Below are positions 36,901 to 47,445 of a stretch of DNA of 64,000 bases, one piece after another. The notes under the pieces are model-generated. The model made no database searches. It worked only from the letters and a program-made list of their open reading frames with translations, and had not been told where the DNA came from. This DNA comes from Saccharina japonica. Lineage: Eukaryota; Sar; Phaeophyceae; Laminariales; Laminariaceae. Each line of letters begins with the position of its first letter. The stretch's first letter is position 1. A program made the position numbers and the translations under genes. The DNA lies in NCBI GenBank assembly GCA_008828725.1, contig MEHQ01002326.1, positions 128,043 through 192,042 on the forward strand, given 5' to 3'.

Positions 36901-39900
36901 ACGCTTCTATAATGCAAGGCGCGTACCGTAGTGGGGAGGGGGAAGACGAACCTACTTCGTGACCCCGGGCCTGAGTTACGAGTGTTACGAGAACAGGAGA
37001 AAGGCTGGAGCAATGAGGGCGAAGATAATAAATGGGATGGGAAAAAAAAAACAATATAATAGTTGTATCGACGCAATTACAGCAGTTGCAGCAGCCCGCC
37101 CGTCTGGGTCTCTTGCGCCCCTGGCCTGTCCGAGCGGCTGCAGCAGTCGCCAACCGTCTCGTATACGCGACGTGTACTACATCAGTAGCAGTAATGGCTT
37201 TATGGTGGGTAGGCCTGTTGCACCAGTGAATCAAACATGTCAAAGCATGATACCTATGTACGTACCGGCTAAGACACAAAAAGTGCGCCAGCGTGTGTTC
37301 TTTGTGTCGCTATATGCCTGCGCACTTCTTAACCCCTTAAGAACTGGTCCCCCGTTTTTGGGGACAAACTACTTGGAATTAGTGTGGGATAAGTTTTTTT
37401 CAGTTCTGAATGGGTTAATTGGGTGGGTATGTAACACACGTCCTCCTGTCCGCGTGGTTAACATCTCGTGGGAAATGACAGCGGTGATTCTCTAGAATTA
37501 CTCGTGCGTTTAGTTTGAGCACGTTCTCCTGTTTTGTGATAAAAAAATTATATTCTGGAGAACATTTGGAACTGCCGAAACGCCCCTACGTAGCAAGTTT
37601 ATGTGCGATATCAAGCACGTTTTCTTTATTATACGGGTGCGTCATACACACGCACTTTTTTTTTTCGAATGCATGCATGCACTGCCGTCCTTGATGAGAA
37701 AGGCGGTGGCATAAAAGGGTACGAGTACTGATGTACTATTATACTAATTTTTCGGGGGACCATAGTAAATAGGACCAGATTGTTAATTATGTATATTCTA
37801 GAGTGTACCGTAGGTCTTCATATGTACTATGGTCCACCCGTTATAGTACGATATGTGCGGGTGTGCATATACGTATCATACCCGGTTTGTGCAAGTTTAG
37901 CTCCATGGGCGCAGACCAGATGCCCTCTTCGTATGGCTCCTTGGTGCCTTACTCGTACCTTTTGATCGTTCAATGGGGCACGAGCTTAAGCGGAGGCGGC
38001 CGATCGATCGCCTTTTCGGCTGCACAAGCAGTTTCGCCGTTTTTTTTATCATATTTCGCGGTATTTCGTGCCCGGCCGCCACCTTTCGATGTTTCGATAC
38101 AACCCGTGACCGCAAGACCGAAAAGACACACAACAGCATCGCGAGTAGGCACCAGCAGGCATGTCGTCCTGTACGCAGCTGAGCACGTAAAAGCCGTAAC
38201 CAAATTTTCAGCTAGAAATTAAAACTTATGAATTTTGAAGTTATCAATGATCCATCCTGCTCAATCAAATCTGAAGTACAGAAGATTATTTCGTCCGCCC
38301 CTGAAACGTTTCTTTTCAAGGCTCGAGAGGTTACTGCTTCTTTCTGCACAAGATAAACTACGATTATACTGAGTTTTTACCTAAACTATAGGTGCAGGAT
38401 TCACACGGCTATATATCCATCTTGTGCCGGTATTCTTCTATTACGCGTCCTCTCGGCGATTACCGGTAGTCCGCTGAACGCCCTGAATCGGGTGAGGAAC
38501 TACTCCCGGAGTCTCACGATTGTCTGTATGTACTACTCTCCTCGTACCACTGGTAAGGGGTAATTATAATTACTCTGGGTTTTCTCTGTCTGATCTCAGT
38601 CTGTGATGACAGTATTATTATCTTTACGAGGATATGGAATCAGGACGGACCCTGGGTGTACTGATGTAGTCAAAGAACGGGGATTGATGTGATGTTCTAT
38701 TTTCTTCATGAATTTAGTTAGCTCCTCACCCCCCCCTTCTCTCCTTGTTTTCTACATCAATTTATGCCCCTTCTACTCGCTCCCCTTACCTGTAGCGCGG
38801 TCCTCGTTCGACCTTACGCTCCCCCCCCCTCGCATTTTTCAGCATTATTTTATTGTGATTCTTGTACCCCCCTCCATAAGTAAAACCCCCCCCCCCCCGG
38901 CTCCGTCTCGTAAGGGGTGGCGTTGCGTACTCAATGGTCAGATGAAAAGGCGAGGCACAATTGAGTACCCCCCACCCCCCCCCAGCCGCGATTTTTCATT
39001 ATTAATTTATTACCTTGTGTCCTCGCCCCCTCCCCCCCCCCCCCCCACGACCTTAGTACAGCCCCCCCCCGCTTCCAATTATGCGGTCTCCCCCCCCCTG
39101 CCATTAATTCGTAGCGCGTTTTCACTTGAGAATTCAAAGACAGTGTTACGTATTCGGGGAGCATAGTAAATTGCTAGTAAATAGGGGTTACGGTACACAC
39201 AAAAACCTCCATGTTTCCCTATTTTTACCAACAGTATTTGGTCCTGTTTACAAGGGTCCCGTAATAACATCAAGTTCTTGCGCTTCTCCCTGCCCCCCTG
39301 CCCTCCCCACTTCGCTCTCCCACCCTATGTAGCGAGTCTTCGTTTCACGCTGGCGACCCTGTTCCTGTGCAGTGGTACTACAATGGCACTGGCGAGACGT
39401 TTTCCATCCTGCTGTTCAAGGCGGCCGAGCAGGTTGCCGACCTCTGCGCCTCTGAGGAGAACGGCGTCTGCTTCGACCTCACTCAGGACCAGACCGTGCT
39501 CTTGCCAGAAACAGGGTGAGTTTCGTTTTGTTTTGTTTTGTTTTGTTTGTTTTCTCGTGGCTGTTTTTGTTTGTTTTTGTCTCGTATAAATGGTTTCCTG
39601 TTGTTTTTTTTATCGTATGTATGCTGTATCACACACACTTCGTATCATATACGCTTATCGCGTTTTTATTTCGATGGTGTTTTCATGCCTTTCCGTTATT
39701 AACGGATATATTATGTCGTGTTTATATCATAAATATCATATGATATGATCATCGAGATGTACAGCAAATATACTTCGAAGTATACCAGGTATCATATACC
39801 AGTGCGGAATATAAGAGACTTGGCTCCTTGTTTCTGCCTTAAAACGGTGGTATTGGTCTTTTTTTGTTTTTCGACCGGCGAAAATTGTGACCGATTTTTC

Positions 39901-42900
39901 ATTTGTTGACGTTGTTGTCAACTTTGGACGACAACGGCTGTTATTGCCTATTAATAGAGGGCCTTGGCACCTTCTTTGTCACTTTGCTGATGGAGAGGAA
40001 ACCCGCTGGTTGTTTTGGACAATGAACAGCTTATTACCGTCAAGACTTTTTCGTTTCCGCTTCGTCTCCGATAAAAAATTGCTCCGTTAATGGGACCTCA
40101 TTTTTGTGTTCTGTGGCACCTGGTACCATACAACATCAAAGCTGATGCTTTTATTCATGATACCATATGCCAGGTGTACGATACTGGCGTTTTCAAAATG
40201 GCTCCGTCAAGCGCTGCGTACGAGTCAATATGATGGCTTGGTTTTGCATGAACAGCAGTACGAAGTAGAAGGAGACCCGGCGCGTTGGGGAAAGTTGCTG
40301 CGGTGGAAAAACAGTAGTGGAATGGCACTCGCTGACTCGTCGGGCCTCTCTCCTTTTGGAGTTTTGAGTTTTGAGATCGGGAATACCGGAACCAGCCTTT
40401 CCTTACTCTGGAAATGGGAATGGGAGTGGCGTCAACGTACAGTATACGTAAACCGTCCTTCGTTTCTTAAGCTCACTTTTGCAACAGTTAACTCTCAAAT
40501 TGGTTGAATCGATCGTGAGGATAGCGCTATATACCCTGGTACTCCGGAGCTCGTGGTGTACCACAGGATACGTAATGGGACTATTTCTCGGCGGTAGTGC
40601 GGAGTTGAATAAGTACTGGTGGTGTAAATACTCAATTATGGCAGTACATCCTTACAGGAATTTTGGCAGTACATCCTTCTGAACATTTTGCATTTTTCCG
40701 GCCCCCAGCCTTCGAAAAATTCGATAAGTTGAAGCCATCTATCTGTTCACTCCTTAAGAACTGGTCCCGCGAATTTCGGGACAAACTACTTGGAGTTGGT
40801 GGGACATTTTTTGCAGTTCTGAATGGATTAAGGAAGATTGCGTGCGTGCGTTATATCTGTGGGTGTGTTCCGTGTTCCTCCACAGCTTCGTTCGTTCTCT
40901 CTCGATGTTCATCACGACCCTCCTCGCTACAACAGTATAGTATGTGCTGCCCATCGCCCCCCCCCCCCTCCCCGCCCCCCGTCCCGGTTTTTGATCGTAT
41001 TTGCCTTTCGTTCGCCCTCATGTCCTCGCCTCCCTTCCCTTTCTCTTATTGGCGTCGTCGGCGGCAGGCTCGAGTCTGGGTCTGACTACACGGTCTACAT
41101 CAAGGATGAGTCGTCGGACGCCGAGCACACATCGAACCCGTTCATCATCATCGGCAGCCCAGACACGAACATCGAAGTCACCTCCCCTGATGGGTGAGAG
41201 AGCGTTTTAGGTTACTACATAGACTTTTTGTCTCTGGAGAAAGGGGATGCGCTATACCTGTGCCTACCTGCCACGCACGGGACGGTGATGCTCATCGTAT
41301 CGCCTCTTATGATAGCGCGGGGTAAAAGTTGGCCATGAGTCGTTGCACAAGATGTGTGTGAAACATATCACCAAGAACATGCAGTCATGCTCATCGTATC
41401 TTGATCGTCTATTACGTAGCGCGTCAGAACAGTTGGCTATCAGGCGGTTTATAATTTTGTGTGGAACGAACATGCTCTACTCATATGTAGTACCTTGTGT
41501 TGCATGGATATATATGTTTATGTAAAACTGGCAGGTTTGACAAGTTCTGGTTTCCCGGTTATTTTTTATTACTTGAATTTCCGTTGCCATTGCCGCATGC
41601 GTTTCCGTTTCAGTGATATACTATTTAATAGTGATACGAATGACATCTACGTACGTATATAGTTCGTTTTTTTCCCGTCCTATCATGCTGGTGTCGTTGT
41701 TCGCGTCACTTGTTGCTGTCTTCCGCTGCCCTCATCGTGCAAGCAAGCCCTTTGTTCTTTTTTCTGATGTTACTCTTCGCTTGCTTGATGACTCGATTGA
41801 ATGATTGATGATTGATTGATTGATCGATCGATAAATAGGCCAGTGACTGTGGTTGTGCTTGTACGTATATAGGGAATGTGATTCCTACGAATGTGTATTC
41901 TGTCTGGTCTTTTCTCATCCAAGTGTGTGCAGGTTTGGTTTCCCCACGTTCGTTCGTGTATGATATATGCGCGTATGTTTCTCCACCGTTCACAAGGGTA
42001 ATTACTATTGACTTGCTTCCCAAATAACGATAGTATTGGAAACGACGTGACACGCGCCTTTTCTTCCTCCCCCCCCCCCTCACCTCTCAGCAATGCCTGT
42101 CGGGTCGGTGAGAACCCGACATGCTCCGTCCCGGCATTATTGTAGGGATGCGAGGGTCTATGGTTATTTATACGACTACGGCCATGCGTGAAAATAAGTA
42201 CCCCCCCCCCCGCCCCACACCTCCTTCGCCCCTTCCCTCCTCCTCATCTCCCCCTCTTTCTCCCATATCTCCCCCTCCCTTCCATAGCCCCCCCCCCCCT
42301 CGTCGTGTACAACGCCACCTTATTTCTGCTGTTTCGTGTGATGCAGGCTGACTTCCTTGACGGTGGGCTCCGAAGTCTCCGTAGAGTGGCTCTACGTCGG
42401 CATTAACACCTTGTTCGACATTTACCTCAGACAGGACGGCGAGCGCGTCAGCGAGAACCTGTGCTCGTCGCAGCCTTCGGGGGCCTGTACCTCCACCAAT
42501 GCCGGGTCGGCCACTGTGACCCTCCCCACGGAGATCACGAACGGCGCCGACTACAGGCTCCTGGTGAGTTTTGTTTGTTTGTTTTTTGTTGTTGGTGATA
42601 TGCTCTTTTTTGTGGAGCGCGAAGCTGATAATGATAACGGGTTTTGAACTGCACCCGATTTTTTGCGGAGAAACTAACTCGGCCATCTGCAACTAAACGT
42701 ACGGGTTTTTGCTCCTAGTGGGCGTTGGATGTTATGCTATCATCATCTTGGATGGCTTTTTGTGGGCGTTTGTGGGGGGGGGTTGGATGGAATGATGTCA
42801 TCTTCGGAGGCCGCTGGGGTGTGTAGGGTTCGTTGTATTGTATGTGCCCAGTGTGTCAGCAGGCTGGGTAACAAAGAGCGGCCGGGGGGTGGGGGGGGTG

Positions 42901-44928
42901 TACTCATGTCGTGCACGGCCGTAAGGGGGGAGGGGCTTGGATTGAGGAGGTCCTGTAGCCGATCTCGAGATCAGGTAGCGCGCAAAAGAACGGGGCTCAC
43001 GACGGCGTGAGGAATTGGCCGTTTTGTCACTGATATTGATTCTCTACGTGTTTTTTTGTTCTACAGGGTTGGCAATTTTAGAAGTTTGAGAGTTTGCAGT
43101 TTTAATTTTCCCATTTTGACCTCCTTTTTTTGTTTTCTTCCCCCTTTATACTTGCAGTATTTGACCTTACCCTTGCGTCTTCGTGTTGCCGCCCGGTGTC
43201 CCCCTTTCCCCCCCCCCCCCGTTGGCCGCTCTTCGGTGTGCCGTCGTTGCAGGTGGTCGACCGAGCAGATGACGATGCTTGGGGCCTGTCCAGCGCCCTC
43301 CCCATCGGAGTGGAGGTCGTTGCCGCCGCCGAGCCTACGTCCGAGTCGCTGTCGGCATCCAAGCTGGCCCTCGTCATCGGCTTGTGCGCAGGAGGTGAGG
43401 CCCGTTCTCAGGACGAAATGAATGTTGAGCCCGTTCTCAAGACGAAAATGTATGTTGAGACCGTTCTTAAGACGAAAATGATTGTTGAGACCGTTCTCAA
43501 GATGAAAATGGATGTTTATGTTGCACATGGGGCAGATAACCGATCCCCTTTTTAGGACGAACGGTGAGAGAGCATAAAACATACCCCCTCATGCGTGGGG
43601 TGTGTACGTGCGTATAAAAATCGCCGGTTTCACTTTATTTTGTTGCTCGTTGAGTAGTTGGTGGGCTTTTTAGATACTGAGGGTGCCGGTCAGTGTTACG
43701 TACCCTACTGGTAAGCCGTTTTTGGCGACAGCATCGCGTTGGTACTTGGTGAGCGATACACACAAGCCCTCAACGTACGAACCGAGGAATCGGGAGGTCC
43801 AATTCAGTGAGTTTTCATCTCCTTTTTCTGATATATTTCTAAGTATATAGGGTAGTGTCAAGGACGTTGGTTACGGTTACGGGTTACGTATGTGTTTTTT
43901 CCTTCTGCTCTTCCTCACCGGTGTGTTACTAAATCGTCTGTGATTTGTTTTTTTCCTTCTGCTCTTCCTCACCGGTGTGTTACTAAATCGTCTGTGATTT
44001 GTGTCTCGTGTCTCGTGCGCCCACCGTGCGTGGTTGGTCTCTCTCATATCCGACGCAGGCGTCTGCTTGCTGGCGATGCTGCTGGCCTGCTTCCGCACGC
44101 GCAGCAAGAACCGCAGACGGGAAGAGAAGTTGGCGACGCTCGACATGCTCAACAAGAGGAGGCCCGCCCCCTCCGTCCCCCTCTCGGTGGAGGGGATGGC
44201 GCAGCCGGACAGCCCCGACCAGGTGAATAGTTTGTGCTTGGTATGGTGTGGTGTGATGGTATACTTACGTGCACGTAAGCAGTCCATGGTGTTAGACGTG
44301 TTTTTGTATCTCCTCTATTAAGCTTGAAATTTGTGTTTTTGTATATACCCAGGTACATAACAGTATATGGATACTCGTGTCGTACGTACGTAGCTTTGTC
44401 TATTGTGAAAGGTGTGTAGTTTTTTTGTTATGTGTTTTTTTTTTTCGGCCGTGTTTTCGTTTTTTCGCTGTATGTCGTTTTAAGAAAGTATGCTCGATAT
44501 TTTTGTTGATTTCGTCGTAGAATTTATTTACCCCAAGGTAGCGTAGCGTGTATTTTTATCCATGTACTTACCATGTCAGGTAGCTTGGTATATATAGATT
44601 TTTTGTTAGTCTTTTTGTCTTTTTTGTCTTTTTTTTTATTTCACCGTTGAAACATTCATTTTTCATGCATGTATTCTGTTTTTGTTTTTTTTTGTTTTTT
44701 TCGTTGTTTTGTTGTTTTGTTGTCTTAACTGAGCAGTCTGACGCGGACATGCAGAGGAACTTCATCACCCCAGTATTCACTACCAGCCCGAGTTACTACG
44801 ATGGACAAATTACTCCCCCCACGGGGGACTCGGCTATGTGGCGCCGGAGCCGCGACCTCAGTCGCTACGTTGGTCGGCATATCAGCAAATCGTTCAGTCG
44901 CTCGCAAAGCAACATGATGAACGACTGA
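33864..44928 (+). CDS. Type I membrane protein with two KNH-like modules (gene B)
   Basis: Seven exons: 33864-33973, 39333-39515, 41068-41193, 42347-42563, 43253-43394, 44059-44222 and 44737-44928. Phases agree at every junction and the sum is 1134 nt, giving 377 residues and TGA. The signal peptide is MMTARFSVAAVGLVLSLAS to about residue 26. Module 1 (about 30-133) has Trp51 and Cys75/Cys83; module 2 (about 134-236) has Trp154 and Cys179/Cys187. Both pairs are C-x7-C. Leu250-Phe271 is a membrane span followed by RTRSKNRRR, so the C-terminal ~105 residues are cytosolic; they are Ser/Arg-rich with SRSQSNMMND at the end. The modules resemble the Ser-Thr-rich Kre9/KNH1 family tied to wall polysaccharide assembly in fungi. 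Here a wall-binding or wall-sensing receptor role is inference. The first of two adjacent ATGs was chosen. Confidence 0.87.
36868..37041 (+). mobile_element. SINE fragment (body and tail)
   Basis: GAGTCGACGAGGGAAGAAAA, GTACCGTAGTGGGGAGGG, GTGACCCCGGGCCTGAGTTA and AATGGGATGGG. The tRNA-like head is missing. Confidence 0.65.
37329..37418 (+). mobile_element. MITE-E copy
   Basis: TTAACCCCTTAAGAACTGG, TTTTGGGGACAAACTAC, TTGGAATTAGTGTGGGAT and CAGTTCTGAATGGGTTAA. Complete inverted ends. Confidence 0.78.
37754..37853 (-). mobile_element. MITE-A copy, inverted core
   Basis: GGGGGACCATAGTAAATAGG, ACCAGATTGTTAATTATG, GTACCGTAGGTC and TACTATGGTCCACCCG. Confidence 0.7.
39155..39275 (+). mobile_element. 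MITE-A copy with duplicated left end
   Basis: CATAGTAAATTGCTAGTAAAT, GTTACGGTACACACAAAAACC, CCCTATTTTTACCAACAG and TATTTGGTCCTGTTTAC. The left arm AGTAAAT is repeated twice. It ends about 60 bp before the acceptor of exon 2. Confidence 0.72.
39333..39515 (+). CDS. Gene B exon 2 (module 1 core)
   Basis: Phase 2 to phase 2, residues 37-97. Acceptor TATGTAG|C, donor ACAGG|GTGAGT. FHAGDPVPVQWYYNGTGETF is the Trp-bearing strand, and VADLCASEENGVCFDL carries the Cys pair shared with gene A. Confidence 0.88.
39516..41067 (+). other. Gene B intron 2
   Basis: Begins with GTTTT repeats. Contains CTATTAATAG (39949), a MITE-E (40751-40830) and C runs just upstream of the next acceptor. A 133-residue chance-open frame at 40106-40507 has no motif. 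Confidence 0.55.
40751..40830 (+). mobile_element. MITE-E copy
   Basis: CCTTAAGAACTGGTCCCGCG, TTCGGGACAAACTACTTGG and GCAGTTCTGAATGGATTA. About 8 bp shorter in the middle than other copies. Confidence 0.75.
41068..41193 (+). CDS. Gene B exon 3 (end of module 1)
   Basis: Residues 98-139, phase 2 to 2: LESGSDYTVYIKDESSD, then NPFIIIGSPDTNIEVTSPDG. The S-G-x-D-Y-x-V strand is the last strand of the KNH-like fold and recurs in module 2 as NGADYRLLV. Acceptor GGCAG|G, donor GG|GTGAGA. Confidence 0.88.
41194..42346 (+). other. Gene B intron 3 with family B repeat
   Basis: A (TGAT)n stretch (41795-41832), then a reversed family B copy (42090-42215) and CT/C-rich DNA leading into the acceptor TGATGCAG. 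Confidence 0.55.
42090..42215 (-). repeat. Family B copy
   Basis: CAATGCCTGTCGGGTCGG, GAGAACCCGACATGCTCCG, TTGTAGGGATGCGAGGG, TACGACTACGGCCATGCG and AAGTACCCCCCCCCC. Reads toward its poly(C) end, 130 bp from a splice acceptor of gene B. Confidence 0.72.
42347..42563 (+). CDS. Gene B exon 4 (module 2)
   Basis: Residues 140-212, phase 2 to 0. Carries nearly a whole module: LTVGSEVSVEWLYVGIN, FDIYLRQDGERVSENLC, SQPSGAC, SATVTLPTEITNGADYR. Donor CTG|GTGAGT. Confidence 0.9.
42564..43252 (+). other. Gene B intron 4
   Basis: Contains a truncated family B copy (42885-42930: G runs, GTGTACTCATGTCGTGCACGG, CCGTAAGG) and a C13 run shortly before the acceptor. Otherwise unique. Confidence 0.55.
43253..43394 (+). 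CDS. Gene B exon 5 (stalk and first half of membrane span)
   Basis: Residues 213-259, phase 0 to 1: VVDRADDDAWGLSSALPIGV, then AAAEPTSESLSASKLALVIG and LCAG. Acceptor GTTGCAG, donor GGAG|GTGAGG. The intron cuts the membrane span. Confidence 0.88.
43395..44058 (+). other. Gene B intron 5 with two tandem arrays
   Basis: Directly after the donor, four ~30-bp units (about 43408-43512: GAGACCGTTCTCAAGACGAAA plus ATGTATGTT) stay open in the exon 5 frame for 54 codons. Near the 3' end, a 58-bp unit (TTTTCCTTCTGCTCTTCCTC, ACCGGTGTGTTACTAAATCG) is duplicated at 43886-44000. Confidence 0.75.
44059..44222 (+). CDS. Gene B exon 6 (second half of membrane span, basic tail)
   Basis: Residues 260-314: GVCLLAMLLACF then RTRSKNRRREEK, a classic stop-transfer sequence, followed by LATLDMLNKRRPAPSVPLSV. 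Acceptor CGACGCAG|GC, donor CAG|GTGAAT. Confidence 0.88.
44223..44736 (+). other. Gene B intron 6
   Basis: T-rich, unique, with a long TTTTTTGTTTTTTT stretch before the acceptor ACTGAGCAG. Confidence 0.6.
44737..44928 (+). CDS. Gene B exon 7 (C-terminal cytosolic tail)
   Basis: 63 codons plus TGA: SDADMQRNFITPVFTTSP, then MWRRSRDLSRYVGRHISKSF and SRSQSNMMND. Tyr and Ser/Arg clusters could be phosphorylation sites; this is inference. Confidence 0.87.
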   Translation, partial: SDADMQRNFITPVFTTSPSYYDGQITPPTGDSAMWRRSRDLSRYVGRHISKSFSRSQSNMMND

Positions 44929-47284
44929 GGTTTTTTTGTTTTTTCGGTGGTAAGGGCTAAAGCCAGACCATCGCTAGAACTGTGCTGGTTTTAGTGGCTG
45001 GCGGGCCGTGTGAGATTGAAACGGTTTTGGAGGAAAGGATTGTGCAAAAACATCCCCTTTTTACAAACCCTTCTCGGCCTCGCCGCCACCCCCCGCCCCC
45101 CCCCCCCCCCCTCCCTTTAGCTTACTATTTACTTACCCCCTCTAGTTCTAGGTTAGTTACGTAGTTGGGATTAGCCCCCTGTTTTTATCCCCCCCCCCCC
45201 CACCCCCATCCCCGCCCTTTGACACGGCCTCCCACGTGCGGAGAAATTTGGGGTCATGTGTATTGCATTTCTACTCCGTACTCAAAACATGCCTACTGCT
45301 GTTTTGCTGTTCTGATGTTGTGCCTCCTCCCTCCATTTTGTTGCGTTCTTCTTTGCTTGCCCTTTTTTTTCTTATCTTCCTCTTCCTTCTCTGGTTCTCT
45401 CCTTCTTCTTCCTCGCGTTCATGTTTGGTTTTTGGGTTTGGTTTGGTTTTTCGTTCTTCTCGTTCGATTTTTTGTTTTTGGGGTGTGTGTTTTGTGTGTG
45501 TTTTTTTTGTTGTTGACGTTTTTCGCCGTTTTTTCTTTTTTCTTTTTGTTGTTGGTCGTCGTCGTCGTCGATTCATTATTGCCTGCAGGGGCGGTGTGGT
45601 CTCTGGGCGAGGGTGTGCTGTTGGTTACCGAACAAGTTGTCGGGGAGTGCTCAAGTGGGCAGGTCGGAGGCAGGCGCCGCCGGAGATTCGGACTCGTCCA
45701 CCCCAACGGACGAACCTCACCGACCGATCAGCCCCGACGAAAACGTTTAAGGCCGACACACTCCTGTAGCAGAAAACAAAAAGGAGCAGCAAAAAACGAA
45801 CACGAAAAGGTGTACCAGCCTGGGTTGGGCGGGGTTGGGTCGGGTGGGAGCGGGGGTTGACGGGGGACAAGAACGAAAAGAGGCGTAGTTTTGTCGACCG
45901 GGCAGCAATAACCACCCGCCGTCCCGAAATGAAAAACGCCTAGCAGGTATATTATACGATAGTGTATTCCGTTTTTTTTTCTTGTTCGGGTTCATTTTTC
46001 CGGAAGCGGAGAGGCTTGAATGGACTGGTGTGGGGTTGGGGCAGTGGCTGTGCCAGGGGGGGGGGGGGGGGGGGGGGGTTCGTCTGAATAAACCGGAAAA
46101 TTATTTGTCTTGAGATCGGTTGGCGCAGCAGGTAGCTTGTTTTCTGGCCCGTGCTTTCTTTCATGGGAGGAATAGGTTTTCGTTGTATTGCCTTTATGGC
46201 AGCTGCCTTTGACCGCTGCAGTTTTATGCATATAGCTCTAAGGGTCCAGGGCAAAAAAAATGTGGGGTTTTGGTTTTGACGTTGGACTGTGGGTAAAAGA
46301 GCCCCCCCCCCGCCCCTCCCCTACATTTTTTTTTTTTTTTCGATCTACCCTTGAAGGACCACTGGTGGCTGGCTTTGCCGCAACCGTGCTTGCGAGAGCT
46401 CGCCTACCCTTTTATGTTGTGTTAGCAAACAGCGTGATTCACGGCGATAGGTCAAAAAAGCATCACCCCTGTGAGGGCGGGCGGGTGGGTCGGTGGGGTA
46501 GGAAGAGGAAGAACAGAGACGAACGAACGACTGAAGGTTGGGTCGGAAGAGAACCCGGAGTACGGAACGGGGTAGAGCTAGGACAAGGACCTAGGCGGGT
46601 CGAACCTGCCCTGCCCTTCCTGTCAGCGTTGGCCTGTGTCCCCCCTGCGGGGCGGCAGGCAGGCACTAGCAAGCAAAGCTGTGGACTTGATTTGTCGCGA
46701 AAAAATTGTTTTCTGCCCCTACTAGTAGTCGGGGTTTTCTGTAGTATAGGGGTCACTGGATGACGAGCGTTTGGGAGACAGTCAGCAGCAGCGCGTTGTC
46801 GAATGGGTGTGGGATAGGCGTGGGGGGGGGCGTTTCGAGCGTCGTTCGTGCCAAGTCTCTTCCACTACGATGAGTGCGGAACAAGTGAATGAATCTCGCG
46901 CCGTCTCCGTTTTTGAAAACGGGAATTGTGTCGAAAGTTGCATTTTTTGTTTTTTTGGTTATTTTTGTTTTTTATGATGGGTTTTTATACTTTATGGGGG
47001 CGCGAGAACGAGAAGAATTTGTATGTGTTTTTATTTTGCTTTTGGTCGTGTCGTACTTATTAGGTAGATGACAACCTTGACGGGGACCTTCTTAAGGGAA
47101 GAGGTGGGTCTCGGGAGGGTAAGCGATTAAGCCCTGCTACTGGAAAGCCCTTGGGCACAGAAGTTTGGGTTGGGTTGAAATGCTTTTAGATTTTCGAGGT
47201 TGTGTGGAAGGAGAGGGAGGGGAAGGAGGGAGGGGAGGGAGGGAGCATCGTATCCTACGGGTCTAAATGTACGCGTCCCGCCGC

Positions 47285-47445
47285 GTTCGCTTTCTTGGTG
47301 GGAGATTGGTGCTTCTGTCTGACATCGGTTCATTCTGACGGGAGATTGGTGCTTATGGCATCGGTTAATCTTGGTGGGAGATCGGTGCTTACGGCATCGG
47401 TTGATCTTTTGGTGGGGAGATCGGTGCTTAAGGCATCGGTTAACC
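47285..47445. repeat. ~36-bp tandem repeat, four units
   Basis: Units of GGTGGGAGATCGGTGCTTA followed by (C/T)GGCATCGGTTAATC, with 1-4 bp length differences. Confidence 0.85.

Larger units (their letters stand above)
33974..39332 (+). other. Gene B intron 1 (5.4 kb)
   Basis: Holds a SINE fragment (36868-37041), MITE-E (37329-37418), MITE-A (37754-37853 and 39155-39275) and C/T-rich low complexity (38720-39110). Stretches 34000-36860 and 37860-38700 show no second-copy elements and no exon. A (TG)n-like run with family D text is at 35725-35760. Confidence 0.55.

Noticed and set aside
40106-40507. 133-residue frame in gene B intron 2
   Set aside because: No splice context or motif; gene B phases are complete without it.
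45660-45749. Short open stretch after a CAG acceptor (GAAGDSDSSTPTDEPH...), possible alternative last exon of gene B
   Set aside because: Composition looks protein-like, but exon 7 already ends in TGA and has no good donor to reach it.
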